Shown here: positions 43,758 to 52,461 of the stretch, one piece after another
Layout: every line of letters starts with the position of its first letter
Position numbering within the stretch: the stretch's first letter is position 1
DNA from: Corynebacterium minutissimum
Lineage (GTDB): Bacteria; Actinomycetota; Actinomycetes; Mycobacteriales; Mycobacteriaceae
Assembly: GCF_000805675.1 (NCBI RefSeq)
Contig: NZ_JSEF01000005.1
Coordinates: 114,562 to 178,561, forward strand
Direction: 5' to 3'
DNA: 64,000 bases
The notes under the pieces: generated by a model
Database searches by the model: none
Told to the model about the DNA's origin: nothing
The model's input: only the letters and a program-made list of their open reading frames with translations
Program-made: the position numbers and the translations under genes

Positions 43758-43833
43758 GCCCCCTTAGCTCAGTCGGCAGAGCGTTTCCATGGTAAGGAAA
43801 AGGTCGACAGTTCGATTCTGTCAGGGGGCTCCA
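43758..43833 (+). tRNA. tRNA-Thr (GGU)
   Basis: Acceptor stem GCCCCCT (43758-43764) with AGGGGGC (43823-43829). The anticodon loop CATGGTAA gives GGU, threonine. T-arm TTCGATT is normal. CCA is encoded at 43831-43833. A promoter candidate TTGTGT-17-TTAATC lies at 43672-43700. Confidence 0.94.
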
Positions 43834-43867
43834 TTCATGTTTCCAGACATTTCTGGAAGGTGAATAT

Positions 43868-43939
43868 GGCGGTGTAGCTCAGTGGTAGAGCAAGCGACTC
43901 ATAATCGCTGTGTCGCGAGTTCAATTCTCGCCATCGCTA
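43868..43939 (+). tRNA. tRNA-Met (CAU)
   Basis: Acceptor GGCGGTG (43868-43874) pairs with CATCGCT (43932-43938) using two G-U pairs, discriminator A. Anticodon CAT. The paired first position and lack of the initiator GGG/CCC anticodon stem suggest the elongator type, although a lysidine-modified Ile decoder cannot be excluded by eye. CCA is not encoded. Confidence 0.88.
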
Positions 43940-43948
43940 CCGGGAAGG

Positions 43949-43977
43949 AAAAGCGCCCGCGTTCAGGGCGCTTTTTT
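43949..43977 (+). terminator. Terminator after tRNA-Thr/tRNA-Met
   Basis: AAAAGCGCCC (43949-43958) and GGGCGC followed by TTTTTT (43966-43977): a strong GC stem with a T-run. Confidence 0.92.
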
Positions 43978-44068
43978 ACTACCGACTCCCAGCCTTACAC
44001 GGCACGTGGTTTCCATGTGGGATCACCGTTCTGGTAGGGTTGTGCGTTGTCCCAAAAAGGGCACGCAA

Positions 44069-44144
44069 AGGGGCGTGGCGCAATTGGTAGCGCAACGGTC
44101 TCCAAAACCGTAGGTTGCAGGTTCGAGTCCTGTCGCCCCTGCCA
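44069..44144 (+). tRNA. tRNA-Trp (CCA)
   Basis: Acceptor AGGGGCG (44069-44075) pairs with CGCCCCT (44134-44140); discriminator G; CCA encoded at 44142-44144. The anticodon loop CTCCAAA gives CCA for tryptophan. It lies just before secE, the usual place in actinobacteria. Confidence 0.95.
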
Positions 44145-44168
44145 CATCACTTCAAGGAGGAAATCGCC

Positions 44169-44495
44169 GTGAGCGATGAAAAGCAGCCGAGCACCGGGGC
44201 AGCCCGCCCAACCGGCAAGCGTCAGCTCTCTGGCGCAGCGACCACCTCTACTGAGTCCTACACTGACAAGCGCGTTGTGCGCGTCGAGGACAAGAAGGAA
44301 GAGTCCGCCGGTGGCTCCGTAGCCTCCTTCCCGAGTGAGGTTGTCTCCGAGGTAAAGAAGGTTGTCTGGCCTACTGGTAAGGAAATGGTCCAGTACGTTC
44401 TCGTGACCTTCGCCTTCCTCATCGTGCTGACTGCACTCGTCTGGGGTGTTGACACGCTGACTGGCCTCGGAGTTGAAGCGGTCCTCGCACCTTAG
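44169..44495 (+). CDS. secE: Protein translocase subunit SecE
   Basis: A 108-residue single-helix subunit of the SecYEG channel. The soluble N-terminal 65 residues are variable; the conserved amphipathic stretch SEVVSEVKKVVWPTGKEMVQY leads into the membrane helix VLVTFAFLIVLTALVWGVD. The start is GTG 44169 with AAGGAGG eight bases upstream. It is followed by its own terminator (44517-44557), so nusG is at least partly separate. Confidence 0.93.
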   Translation: MSDEKQPSTGAARPTGKRQLSGAATTSTESYTDKRVVRVEDKKEESAGGSVASFPSEVVSEVKKVVWPTGKEMVQYVLVTFAFLIVLTALVWGVDTLTGLGVEAVLAP

Positions 44496-44516
44496 TAGAA
44501 TCAACCACATACTTTC

Positions 44517-44557
44517 ATCCCGCCGAATCCCACCAGGGGAACGGCGGGATACTTTTT
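44517..44557 (+). terminator. Terminator after secE
   Basis: ATCCCGCC (44517-44524) and GGCGGGAT (44543-44550), eight-base stem, followed by ACTTTTT. Confidence 0.85.
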
Positions 44558-44620
44558 GCCCTAGCTACCCCGGGTACCCTGGTGGTGACTAGACGGATTA
44601 ACAGACAGATGGAGCAAACA

Positions 44621-45547
44621 ATGAGCGACGAAACCACTGGCACTTCCCTTGAACAGGCCATGATCGATAGCGTCCAAGACCAGGCCTCTGAGGCTGCTGA
44701 GGCAGCGGACGCTGCCGAGGAGACCACGGACGCAGCTGCCGCCGAGGAACAGCAGGAGGAACTCTCCGCAGAAGAGCAGGAAGCTGCCGAGAAGGAAGCT
44801 GCTGCGAAGGCCGCTGAGGCAGCGCTGGGTGGCGGTGCTGAGGAGGGGGACGAGGAGGCGTCGGAAAGCGCAGTCCCTGGTGCTGACGCTGCCGCAGCAG
44901 AGGCTGAGTACAAGACTCGCCTGCGCGCCTTTACTCGTGAGCTGAAGAAGCAGCCGGGCCAGTGGTACATCATTCAGTGCTACTCCGGTTACGAGAACAA
45001 GGTGAAGACCAACCTGGACATGCGCGCCCAGACGCTTGAGGTGGAGGATTCCATTTTTGAGGTCGTCGTGCCAGTCGAGCAGGTCCTGGAGAAGAAGGAC
45101 GGCAAGAAGAAGGTTGTGAAGCGCAAGCTGCTTCCGGGCTACGTGCTGGTGCGCATGGAGCTTAACGACGCTGCCTGGTCCGTCGTCCGCGATACCCCGG
45201 GTGTGACTTCCTTCGTGGGCAATGAGGGCAACGCTACCCCGGTCAAGATTCGCGACGTGGCCAAGTTCCTCATGCCGAACGACGCAACTGTTACCCCGGA
45301 GAGCTCGGCTGCCGACGCTGACGGTGAGCAGGTCGTTGCCATGCCGGAGAAGGAAATGGCCAAGGCTTATGCCCACGACTTCGAGGTGGGCGAGGCTGTC
45401 ACCATCCTGTCCGGCCCGCTGGCCTCTGTTTCCGCCACCATTTCCGAGATTGATCCGGAGACTGGCAAGATGCAGGGTCTGGTGTCTATCTTCGGCCGTG
45501 AGACCCCGGTGGAGCTGTCCCCGACGGAGATCGAGCGCATCTCCTAA
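44621..45547 (+). CDS. nusG: Transcription termination/antitermination factor NusG
   Basis: A 308-residue NusG with a long acidic Ala/Glu-rich N-terminal extension of about 105 residues, common in actinobacteria. The NGN domain begins at KKQPGQWYIIQCYSGYENKVKTN; the family mark KRKLLPGYVLVRM and VRDTPGVTSFVG follow. The C-terminal KOW domain contains FEVGEAVTILSGPLAS. GGAG lies seven bases before ATG 44621; an earlier in-frame GTG (44582) has no support. Confidence 0.93.
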   Translation: MSDETTGTSLEQAMIDSVQDQASEAAEAADAAEETTDAAAAEEQQEELSAEEQEAAEKEAAAKAAEAALGGGAEEGDEEASESAVPGADAAAAEAEYKTRLRAFTRELKKQPGQWYIIQCYSGYENKVKTNLDMRAQTLEVEDSIFEVVVPVEQVLEKKDGKKKVVKRKLLPGYVLVRMELNDAAWSVVRDTPGVTSFVGNEGNATPVKIRDVAKFLMPNDATVTPESSAADADGEQVVAMPEKEMAKAYAHDFEVGEAVTILSGPLASVSATISEIDPETGKMQGLVSIFGRETPVELSPTEIERIS

Positions 45548-45565
45548 AAAGCGATTTTGAGCTGG

Positions 45566-45602
45566 GCGCACGGTGTTCTAAACTTGAACGCCGTGCGCTT
45601 TT
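45566..45602 (+). terminator. Terminator after nusG
   Basis: GCGCACGG (45566-45573) and CCGTGCGC (45591-45598), extended by GTT/AAC inside, followed by TTTT. Confidence 0.88.
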
Positions 45603-45712
45603 GCGCATGTTAAAACGTTCATCCTCCGGTGGCCCACAACGCGTGAGCATCCGGACGGGGTGCTGTTATTCATCGTGGCGGCACCTCGGTACCACAGGAA
45701 AGAGGTAATTCG

Positions 45713-46156
45713 ATGGCTCCCAAGAAGAAGGTTACTGGCCTGATCAAGCTCCAGATCGAGGCAGGCGCTGCTAACCCGGCTCCGCCGGTTGGTCCGGCAC
45801 TCGGTGCCCACGGCGTCAACATCATGGAGTTCTGCAAGGCTTACAACGCTGCTACCGAGTCCCAGCGCGGCAACGTTGTTCCGGTGGAAATCACCGTGTA
45901 CGAGGACCGCTCCTTCGACTTCAAACTGAAGACCCCGCCGGCTGCAAAGCTTCTGCTCAAGGCTGCTGGCATCAAGAAGGGCTCCGGCGTTCCGCACACC
46001 GACAAGGTGGGCTCCGTGACCTGGGATCAGTGCAAGGAGATTGCACAGACCAAGTTCGAGGACCTCAACGCTCGTGACATTGAGAACGGCGCCCGCATCA
46101 TCGCTGGTACCGCTCGCTCCATGGGCATCACCGTTGACGGCGTCCCGGCTAAGTAA
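45713..46156 (+). CDS. rplK: 50S ribosomal protein L11
   Basis: A 147-residue L11, which binds the GTPase-associated region of 23S rRNA. The N-terminal half ([36 protein letters not shown]) and C-terminal [13 protein letters not shown] segment are canonical. It follows a 165-base leader that contains the nusG terminator and probably its own promoter, and is read with rplA. Confidence 0.97.
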   Translation: MAPKKKVTGLIKLQIEAGAANPAPPVGPALGAHGVNIMEFCKAYNAATESQRGNVVPVEITVYEDRSFDFKLKTPPAAKLLLKAAGIKKGSGVPHTDKVGSVTWDQCKEIAQTKFEDLNARDIENGARIIAGTARSMGITVDGVPAK

Positions 46157-46255
46157 TAACCGAATCTTTAATGCGCGATACGTTCTGTATCGCGCGTGGC
46201 AGGGCCAGCTTCGGCCCGCTATCACCACATCAATCCAAGAAAAGGAATTGCACTT

Positions 46256-46960
46256 ATGAGCACCAAGTCGAAGGCATACAAGGCTGCCGCTGAGCTGGTA
46301 GACCGCTCCCGCCTGTACCGTCCGATCGAGGCTGCCAAGCTGGCCAAGGAGACCTCCTCCAAGAACTTCGACGCCACCGTGGACGTTGTCTTCCGCCTGG
46401 GCGTTGACCCGCGTAAGGCTGACCAGCTGGTTCGCGGTACCGTTTCCCTGCCGCATGGCACCGGTAAGGACGTCCGCGTAGCTGTCTTCGCTGAAGGCGA
46501 CAACGCTGAGGCCGCTAAGGCTGCTGGCGCTGACATCGTCGGTACCGAAGAGCTGATTGCTGCTATCAACGAGGGCAACATCGACTTCGACGTTGCTATC
46601 GCTACCCCGGACCAGATGGCCAAGGTTGGCCGCGTTGCTCGCGTCCTGGGCCCGCGTGGTCTCATGCCGAACCCGAAGACCGGTACCGTGACCGCTGACG
46701 TGACCAAGGCTGTTGCTGACGTCAAGGGCGGTAAGATTTCCTTCCGCGTTGACAAGGCTTCCAACCTGCACGCCATCATCGGTAAGGCTTCCTTCGACGC
46801 TGAGAAGCTGGCTGAGAACTACGGTGCACTTTACGACGAGATCGTTCGTCTGAAGCCGTCCTCCGCCAAGGGCGTCTACGCCAAGAAGATCACCATCTCC
46901 ACCACCTCCGGCCCGGGCATCCCGGTCGACGCTTCCGTGGAGAAGAACTACACTGACTAG
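46256..46960 (+). CDS. rplA: 50S ribosomal protein L1
   Basis: A 234-residue L1 with the expected [13 protein letters not shown] start, the [21 protein letters not shown] central motif and [15 protein letters not shown] near the end. AAAAGGAA lies eight bases before ATG 46256. A terminator follows at 46999-47030, so rplK-rplA is a closed unit; rplJ-rplL come 6 kb later, after an iron uptake island. Confidence 0.97.
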   Translation: MSTKSKAYKAAAELVDRSRLYRPIEAAKLAKETSSKNFDATVDVVFRLGVDPRKADQLVRGTVSLPHGTGKDVRVAVFAEGDNAEAAKAAGADIVGTEELIAAINEGNIDFDVAIATPDQMAKVGRVARVLGPRGLMPNPKTGTVTADVTKAVADVKGGKISFRVDKASNLHAIIGKASFDAEKLAENYGALYDEIVRLKPSSAKGVYAKKITISTTSGPGIPVDASVEKNYTD

Positions 46961-47595
46961 TTTTAGTCTGTGTTAACGGCGTTGAGTTAACGCTGTTGAG
47001 GCCCTGGTTCGTTCGCGAGCTAGGGCCTTTCGGCATCTCTTGGCTTCCATATGCGCTAGTCAAAGGGCATTTTCTCACTTACAGGCAATTGGCAGGTTGG
47101 TGGTATGGCATTACAAGGAACCTGCCGCATAATAATCTTGTGCGTTTGAGAGAGGCGCATGAGAGATAGAGAGAACACCCTGAGTCTTGCAGGGCGGGCG
47201 GCGTGAGAAACCGCCTGATAGACAAGACCCCTTGCAACGCGGGTCCCGGATTTTCCTGGGGCCCGCGTTGTGCTGTGCGCTGCGTCCCCCACCCACCACC
47301 GCAGCTAGGTGATTAAGGATCAAAATGTGTGTCTTAGCCCGTAGCTCAAGGGGTGAAGCTTGGGGTGCAGGCGAAGACGGGGGCTAGAGGACCAAACTAA
47401 AGACACCATTTGGGGCGCTGAATCAAGAAAAGTCCAGGTAAAAGTATACAAGGTTTGGCATAAGGTGCCAATGCTTTGGTCCTTCTTCTTCCTTCCAAGT
47501 AGCACCGGCTCCGTAGCGTCCTTCATGTCACTGAAGCATACGGGTCCACCTTAAGGTGGAACGATTGCTTTCCTGTTGTGACGCGTACAGAGGGT
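46961..47595. other. Gene-free, hairpin-rich region between rplA and the siderophore gene
   Basis: No convincing gene. After the rplA terminator, consecutive stems can be drawn: 47091-47098 with 47119-47126 (eight bases), 47178-47182 with 47190-47194, 47197-47201 with 47211-47215, a long stem 47235-47247 with 47258-47270 (13 pairs, one G-U) and 47280-47284 with 47300-47304 around a C-rich loop. A perfect 16-base palindrome TCCACCTTAAGGTGGA lies at 47545-47560. This could be one or more structured RNAs; I cannot match it to a known family. Confidence 0.6.
46999..47030 (+). terminator. Terminator after rplKA
   Basis: AGGCCCT (46999-47005) and AGGGCCT (47022-47028), followed by TT; the loop holds a further small TCGCGA palindrome. 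Confidence 0.8.
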
Positions 47596-48390
47596 TTAAG
47601 GCCGCGGCTTTCCTTGAATCCAGTAGACGGACCAGATGACGTCCTCGCGCGGCACACCCCAGTCGTGCACAGCTATGGCGCGCACTGCTTTGGCGAGGTC
47701 CCCTTCGCCGGATACCCATACCGAATCGGGTGCAGTATCCGGGGCGAAACGAGAATCAAGGAGCTGTCTGGCGCGCGCAATGTGCTCCTCGTGCGGAGCG
47801 GAAATCATAGTGAGCGAGCGAACCTTGCCGCTCCACGTTTCCTCAAATCCATCCTCAATTTCGTCGTCGCTTGCGATCAGAGCAACGACGTCGACGCCGC
47901 CCAAGGCGTCCGGTGAGAAAGCTTCGTAATGTTCCAGGATGTGCCACAGCGCCGGAAGAGCGGAGGCGTCTGCGAGTAGCAGTTGTGACTTCCTAGGTTC
48001 TTGCCACCGTGCTTGTCCCGTATATATTCCTGCGGTATCCCCAGGTTGAGCCTTGCGGATCCAGTGCGTGCCCGGGCCATTATCGCCATGGGTTACCACG
48101 TCGACGTCGATAGTGTGGGCGTCATGATTGAGCCTGCGAATCGTGTACCACCGCAATGCTGGGCGAATCTTGGCGGGCAATCCCGTGACGGCGGCGCGAA
48201 CATTGGAATCTTCAACCGGAAATGGCGAAAACTCCTGCCCGTCTTGGGGCATGAGGAGCCCAAAGTATTCGTCAGGCCCGGCTGAGGGGTAGGAACCAAA
48301 CGCTGGTGAGTAAAAAGTTAGTCGGTGTAGCCGTGGCTTGAGGCGGGTGTTCCCGGTGAGGGTAACGGGTAGTAGGCGGTGATGTGTCAA
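47596..48390 (-). CDS. Siderophore-interacting protein (ferric-siderophore reductase)
   Basis: A 264-residue ViuB-type flavoprotein that reduces ferric siderophores in the cytoplasm. The flavin-binding part includes RWYTIRRLNHDAHTIDVD and the phosphate-binding GPGTHWIRKAQPGD; the C-terminal segment VWVSGEGDLAKAVRAI, then REDVIWSVYW, is typical. It starts at a TTG with TAGGAA eight bases upstream. The DtxR box lies inside its promoter, so it should be repressed when iron is plentiful. The divergent ABC importer is a natural partner. Confidence 0.88.
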   Translation of the reverse strand: MTHHRLLPVTLTGNTRLKPRLHRLTFYSPAFGSYPSAGPDEYFGLLMPQDGQEFSPFPVEDSNVRAAVTGLPAKIRPALRWYTIRRLNHDAHTIDVDVVTHGDNGPGTHWIRKAQPGDTAGIYTGQARWQEPRKSQLLLADASALPALWHILEHYEAFSPDALGGVDVVALIASDDEIEDGFEETWSGKVRSLTMISAPHEEHIARARQLLDSRFAPDTAPDSVWVSGEGDLAKAVRAIAVHDWGVPREDVIWSVYWIQGKPRP

Positions 48391-48427
48391 GGGGTGTGTT
48401 CCTAGGTAGGAGGGAGATTTGAAACCA

Positions 48428-48456
48428 TCATAAAGTACAGGTTAGGCTATCCTCAA
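48428..48456 (-). promoter_or_regulatory. Iron-regulated promoter with DtxR box
   Basis: On the minus strand TTGAGG (48456 down to 48451) and TTATGA (48433 down to 48428) are 17 bases apart. Overlapping the spacer is ACAGGTTAGGCTATCCTCA (48437-48455), matching 15 of 19 positions of the DtxR consensus as I know it (TTAGGTTAGGCTAACCTAA). The box also lies upstream of the divergent binding-protein gene and may control both. Confidence 0.8.
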
Positions 48457-48515
48457 ATAAATTAGGGGGTGCGTATGCTCACGTGCCCGTTCGCAGTGAA
48501 GGAAAGGTTTATTCT

Positions 48516-49460
48516 ATGATTGCCATCAACCGGCGCGCGAAAGCCGTGCTTGCGATTGTCTCGGCGGTAGCGATTGGTCTGACGGGCTGCTCACGTGGAA
48601 GCGGCGATGACAGCGCGGGCGTGGCCGGCGCAGACGAGCCCAGGGTTGCAAGCCTTGGGCTGGGAGATGCCGATACCGTGCTGGCACTCGGACTCACTCC
48701 CGTTGCTGTGGCCCCCTGGGGTGCGAAAGGGGATGGTGATCCCTCCGGAGTTGGCCCATGGGCGAAGGAGCTTTTGGGAGATGCCCAGCCCGAGGTGATC
48801 TACAACACCGCCTCCGGTTTCACGGCTGAGGTTCTAGAGCAGGTCACTGCCTCGGACCCCACACAGATCATTGCCGTGAACCAGGCAGTGGACCAGGAGG
48901 CAAAGAAATCCCTCGAGGATATCGCTCCGCTGACCGTGAAGCCCGAAGGTTTCGAGGACTGGCAGATCCCCTGGGATGAGCAAGTTAAGACCATCGCCTC
49001 TGCCGTGGATAAGGAAGAGGAGGGGGAGAAGCTCATTGACCAAGCAGAGGGCGCCTTTGAGCAGTTCAAGGACTCCCACCCGGAGCTGCAGGGCAAGCGA
49101 GCAGCCATCCTCATGCCCTATGGCGGGAAGCTGGGCCTCTACACGGCAGAAGACGGCCGTGGCCAGTTCATTGAAGACCTCGGCTTTGAGATCCCGCAGG
49201 AGCTGCAGGGTGATGGCTCCAGCTTCTTCGTGGACTATGCACCGGAAAACTACTCCCAGCTCAACAACGTGGACTACCTGTTCGTTGTGGATTACAACGG
49301 TGCGGCCGATGAACTGAAGAAGGATTCCACGTTCCAAGGCCTAGACGTGGCCAAGGACGGTCGCGTTCGTTACCTAGACACCGACACTGGCAATGCGATG
49401 AGCATGCCGAACCCGCTGACTATTCCGTGGGCCGTCGACAAATTCGAAGAGAAACTATAA
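48516..49460 (+). CDS. Iron-siderophore ABC transporter binding lipoprotein
   Basis: A 314-residue lipoprotein of the FecB/FepB group: signal up to AIGLTGC, then the conserved RVASLGLGDADTVLALGLTPV and the C-terminal SMPNPLTIPWAVDKFEEKL. The rigid helix between lobes is the usual class III binding-protein design. Start ATG 48516 follows GAAGGAAAGG by eight bases; an upstream frame from 48483 is not needed. Likely substrates are ferric siderophores or haem; siderophore is favoured by the neighbouring reductase. Confidence 0.88.
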   Translation: MIAINRRAKAVLAIVSAVAIGLTGCSRGSGDDSAGVAGADEPRVASLGLGDADTVLALGLTPVAVAPWGAKGDGDPSGVGPWAKELLGDAQPEVIYNTASGFTAEVLEQVTASDPTQIIAVNQAVDQEAKKSLEDIAPLTVKPEGFEDWQIPWDEQVKTIASAVDKEEEGEKLIDQAEGAFEQFKDSHPELQGKRAAILMPYGGKLGLYTAEDGRGQFIEDLGFEIPQELQGDGSSFFVDYAPENYSQLNNVDYLFVVDYNGAADELKKDSTFQGLDVAKDGRVRYLDTDTGNAMSMPNPLTIPWAVDKFEEKL

Positions 49461-50528
49461 GTGCTTGCACTATCGAGGAAGGCTGGCGCTATCCACGGCG
49501 TTGCGGGGACGCAACGCGGAGGCAAGGCAGCCGCACTGGACTCGCGGGGGAGAAGCCTCGCACTGCTCACCACGGCACTGGTTGTGTCGACCCTTCTCCT
49601 TTTCCTGTGCTCGCTGGTGGTGGGCTCTAGGGCTATCCCGTTGTCTGATTTGTTTGTTGCCCTCCTTCACAGGGGCGAAGCAGATATCGAGAGCATCGTG
49701 TGGGATCTGCGCATCCCACGCACGTTCTTGGCCTACTTCGCGGGAGCGGCCATCGCGGTATCCGGTGTTATCGCACAGTCTTGGACTAGAAACCCCTTGG
49801 CCGATCCGGGCTTCATCGGTATCACTGCGGGTGCCTCCTTCCTTGTTGCCCTCGGGACAGCAGTAGGAATCGCCACCTCAACCGGGATGCGGACTGCCCT
49901 GGCCCTCCTAGGTGCCGGCGTGGCCACAACATTGGTGCTGGGTGTGTCCCGCAGGTTTCAGGATCCCTTGACGCTGGTCTTAGTCGGCGCAGGGGTCGCT
50001 GCTGCTTTGAGCTCAGGCGCCATGCTGATCGGCCTGTACTCCACGGATGTCCTCGACAGTATGCGTCGGTGGACCATCGGCTCCACGTTTGGGCGTGGCC
50101 CTGAAGATGTCGCCATCGCGGGTATCGGATTGCTCGTCGGGCTTATCATTGCCGCACGTGTGGCACGCCCGCTCGATCTTTTGGCAATGGGGGAGGAATC
50201 CTCGGTTGCCTTGGGTGGCTCGCCCTCGCTAACGCGGCGCGGCGCTGCCGTGAGCATCGTTGTCTTAGCGGGATGCGCTACTGCGGCGACAGGGCCCATT
50301 GCCTTCGTCGGATTTGCCATCCCTCATCTACTGCGCCGGTTCACGGGGCCGGAAGTTACCGCAATGATTGTTCCTGCCGCATTACTCGGTGGCTGTTCCG
50401 TACTTGCTGCAGATATTCTAGGCCGCCTCATCGCGGGCCCCTCAGAGCTGGAGATGTCCATTGTCTTGGCCTTTGTGGGCGCACCATTTCTCATTTGGGC
50501 AGTACACCGCGGGGAGCACACGCTATGA
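49461..50528 (+). CDS. Iron-siderophore ABC transporter permease, first
   Basis: A 355-residue FecCD-family permease with about nine to ten helices. The conserved SWTRNPLADPGFIGITAGASF and the ATPase-facing segment GSPSLTRRGAAVSIVVLAG, followed by GPIAFVGFAIPHLLRRFTGP, are all present. The GTG directly follows the stop of the binding protein gene. It overlaps the second permease by four bases, and the two should form a heterodimer. Confidence 0.9.
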   Translation: MLALSRKAGAIHGVAGTQRGGKAAALDSRGRSLALLTTALVVSTLLLFLCSLVVGSRAIPLSDLFVALLHRGEADIESIVWDLRIPRTFLAYFAGAAIAVSGVIAQSWTRNPLADPGFIGITAGASFLVALGTAVGIATSTGMRTALALLGAGVATTLVLGVSRRFQDPLTLVLVGAGVAAALSSGAMLIGLYSTDVLDSMRRWTIGSTFGRGPEDVAIAGIGLLVGLIIAARVARPLDLLAMGEESSVALGGSPSLTRRGAAVSIVVLAGCATAATGPIAFVGFAIPHLLRRFTGPEVTAMIVPAALLGGCSVLAADILGRLIAGPSELEMSIVLAFVGAPFLIWAVHRGEHTL

Positions 50529-51577
50529 GTGGGCGGGTGAAGGGGGACGTCGCCAAGCATCTGCGTTCCCAAGAACGACAGCGCCGGACGTGGATATGGG
50601 TGGCCACCTGCTTCTTTATTCTGGTCGCAGCAAGCTCCTATGTCCTCCTTTTGGGCCAGGGGCCTGTGGCCTTGAGTCCGGGGCGGGTCCTGGAGATCCT
50701 CAACGGCGGGGGAAGCCGAAGCGAAATCCGCGTGGTCTGGGACCTGCGCATGCCGGTAGCGCTAGCGACCCTCATCGTGGGTGCCGCGCTCGGCTTGGCA
50801 GGGTCGTGGACGCAGTCAATGTCGCGCAATCCGCTGGCCTCGCCCGACATTCTTGGCGTGACTGGTGGCGCGTCCGTCATGGTGGTCCTCGGAACGGTAT
50901 TCTCCCGGCCGCTGCTTGTCGACGGGCTCTCCATGTTCTGGTGGCGGGCGGGACTCGCCCTGTTGGGCGCGATGCTAGCGGCCATTCTGCTGGTGGCGCT
51001 TGGGGGAATCGGCACGAGCAACCGTATCGTCATCGTCGGAATCGCGCTGTCGCTTCTGTTCCAAGCCCTCGTGGCATATCTGTTGCGCGCAGCTGAGCTC
51101 CTCCGCGCGGCGCAATCGCAGCTGTGGCTGGCGGGCACCACGGGCTTCGTGCGGATGGAGGTCATTGTTCCATTACTTGTGGGGCTGACTCCTTTCGTAA
51201 TCCTCGGCCTGTGGTGTGCTCGGGAGCTACCACTCCTGGCACACGATGATCTTTCGGCCCTCTCCTTGGGGGTCAACATCACGCGCACACGTGCTCTCCT
51301 GTTGGTTGCGGCTACGGGCATTTGCGCGGTGACCGTTTCCGTGGCTGGGCCTATCGGCTTTATTGCGCTTCTGGCCCCGCATGTGGGGCGCATGGTTGCC
51401 CGGACGCCCACGCCTGTGCCGCTGGTCTCCTGCGCTGCTGGCGCCGCTTTGTTGAGTGTGTGTGCTGTCATTGCCGGAATGCTGCCGATGGACGCTCCAG
51501 TGGGCGCGGTGTCTTCCATTATCGGAGGGTGCGCCCTGGTCATCTTGGTGTGGAATGCCGCCCGGCGGAGAGGATAA
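50525..51577 (+). CDS. Iron-siderophore ABC transporter permease, second
   Basis: A 350-residue FecCD permease with the same motif order: SWTQSMSRNPLASPDILGVT, then SLGVNITRTRALLLVAA, then GPIGFIALLAPHVGRMVAR. The frame is open further upstream but that part overlaps the first permease; ATG 50525 overlaps its stop by four bases. It is followed after six bases by the ATPase. Confidence 0.9.
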   Translation: MSGRVKGDVAKHLRSQERQRRTWIWVATCFFILVAASSYVLLLGQGPVALSPGRVLEILNGGGSRSEIRVVWDLRMPVALATLIVGAALGLAGSWTQSMSRNPLASPDILGVTGGASVMVVLGTVFSRPLLVDGLSMFWWRAGLALLGAMLAAILLVALGGIGTSNRIVIVGIALSLLFQALVAYLLRAAELLRAAQSQLWLAGTTGFVRMEVIVPLLVGLTPFVILGLWCARELPLLAHDDLSALSLGVNITRTRALLLVAATGICAVTVSVAGPIGFIALLAPHVGRMVARTPTPVPLVSCAAGAALLSVCAVIAGMLPMDAPVGAVSSIIGGCALVILVWNAARRRG

Positions 51578-51583
51578 AAGCTT

Positions 51584-52378
51584 ATGAACGACAGAGAAAT
51601 TACGGCCACTGGTATTCATGCCGGCTATAAGGACGGGGAAGACATCCTGTCCGGCGTTGACTTAGTGGCCCGCCCGGGCGAAATCACCACGCTCATTGGG
51701 CCGAATGGCTGCGGAAAATCCACGTTGCTCAAGACCTTGTCTAAGATTCTTCGCCCGCGCCAGGGAAGCGTCCGCATTGGTGAGCTGGATGTGCACGCCA
51801 TGAGCCCGAAAGAAGCCGCGGCCCGCGTCGCGCTTCTTCCGCAGCAGCCGACGGCGCCCGACGGGCTGCGGGTGGGCGAACTCGTCGCGCGTGGGCGCTA
51901 CCCGCACCTGGGCCGCGGCAGGGGCCTGTCCGCGGAGGACCGCGACATCATCGCGCAGGCCTGCGTGGAGACTGGTATTACTGACTTCATCGATCGGGAT
52001 ATCGCGGCGCTTTCGGGTGGCCAACGCCAGCGGGTATGGCTCGCGCTTGCCTTGGCTCAGGACACGCCAGTGCTGCTTCTCGACGAACCCACCACCTTCC
52101 TCGATCCAGCCCACGCCATCAGCGTGTTGGAGCTTGTGCGTGCACAAGCAGACGCCGGGAAAACGGTGGTCGTTGTGCTGCACGATCTCATGCTGGCCGG
52201 CCAGTACTCCGACACCATGGTGGTCATGAACAACGGCGAGGTCATCGCGCAGGAAAGTCCCCGGCAGGCGTTGACGAAAGAAGTGCTGGCAGCCGCCTAT
52301 GGCATCGACGTCGAGATCTGGGATGACCCGCGAAGCGACGCCCCCGTCATCGTTCCGCGCGGGGTGCTCAGGGACTAG
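51584..52378 (+). CDS. Iron-siderophore ABC transporter ATPase
   Basis: A 264-residue FecE-type cassette: Walker A GPNGCGKST, Q-loop LLPQQPTAPDGL, signature LSGGQRQRVWLALAL, Walker B VLLLDEPTTFLDPAH and a switch His in VLHDLMLAGQYSD. It closes the four-gene operon. A small GC hairpin (CGGGG/CCCCG, about 52398-52415) downstream may end the transcript before the rplJ promoter. Confidence 0.92.
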   Translation: MNDREITATGIHAGYKDGEDILSGVDLVARPGEITTLIGPNGCGKSTLLKTLSKILRPRQGSVRIGELDVHAMSPKEAAARVALLPQQPTAPDGLRVGELVARGRYPHLGRGRGLSAEDRDIIAQACVETGITDFIDRDIAALSGGQRQRVWLALALAQDTPVLLLDEPTTFLDPAHAISVLELVRAQADAGKTVVVVLHDLMLAGQYSDTMVVMNNGEVIAQESPRQALTKEVLAAAYGIDVEIWDDPRSDAPVIVPRGVLRD

Positions 52379-52426
52379 GAATTCTCGTTGGGTGGCACGG
52401 GGAAAAGAAGCCCCGAGAGCCGCGAT

Positions 52427-52455
52427 TTGGAGTTGGCTAGCGTGGCTTGTATAGT
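52427..52455 (+). promoter_or_regulatory. rplJL promoter
   Basis: TTGGAG (52427-52432) and TATAGT (52450-52455), 17 bases apart; start near 52462. It lies in the gap after the iron operon. Confidence 0.75.
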
Positions 52456-52461
52456 TCCTAG

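Noticed and set aside
47280..47304. 6C RNA (actinobacterial hairpins with C-rich loops)
   Set aside because: Only one hairpin with a C-rich loop is present and the context does not match; I would not name the family.
47337..47392. tRNA-like GCCCGTAGCTCA start after rplA
   Set aside because: No complete cloverleaf or anticodon arm can be drawn.
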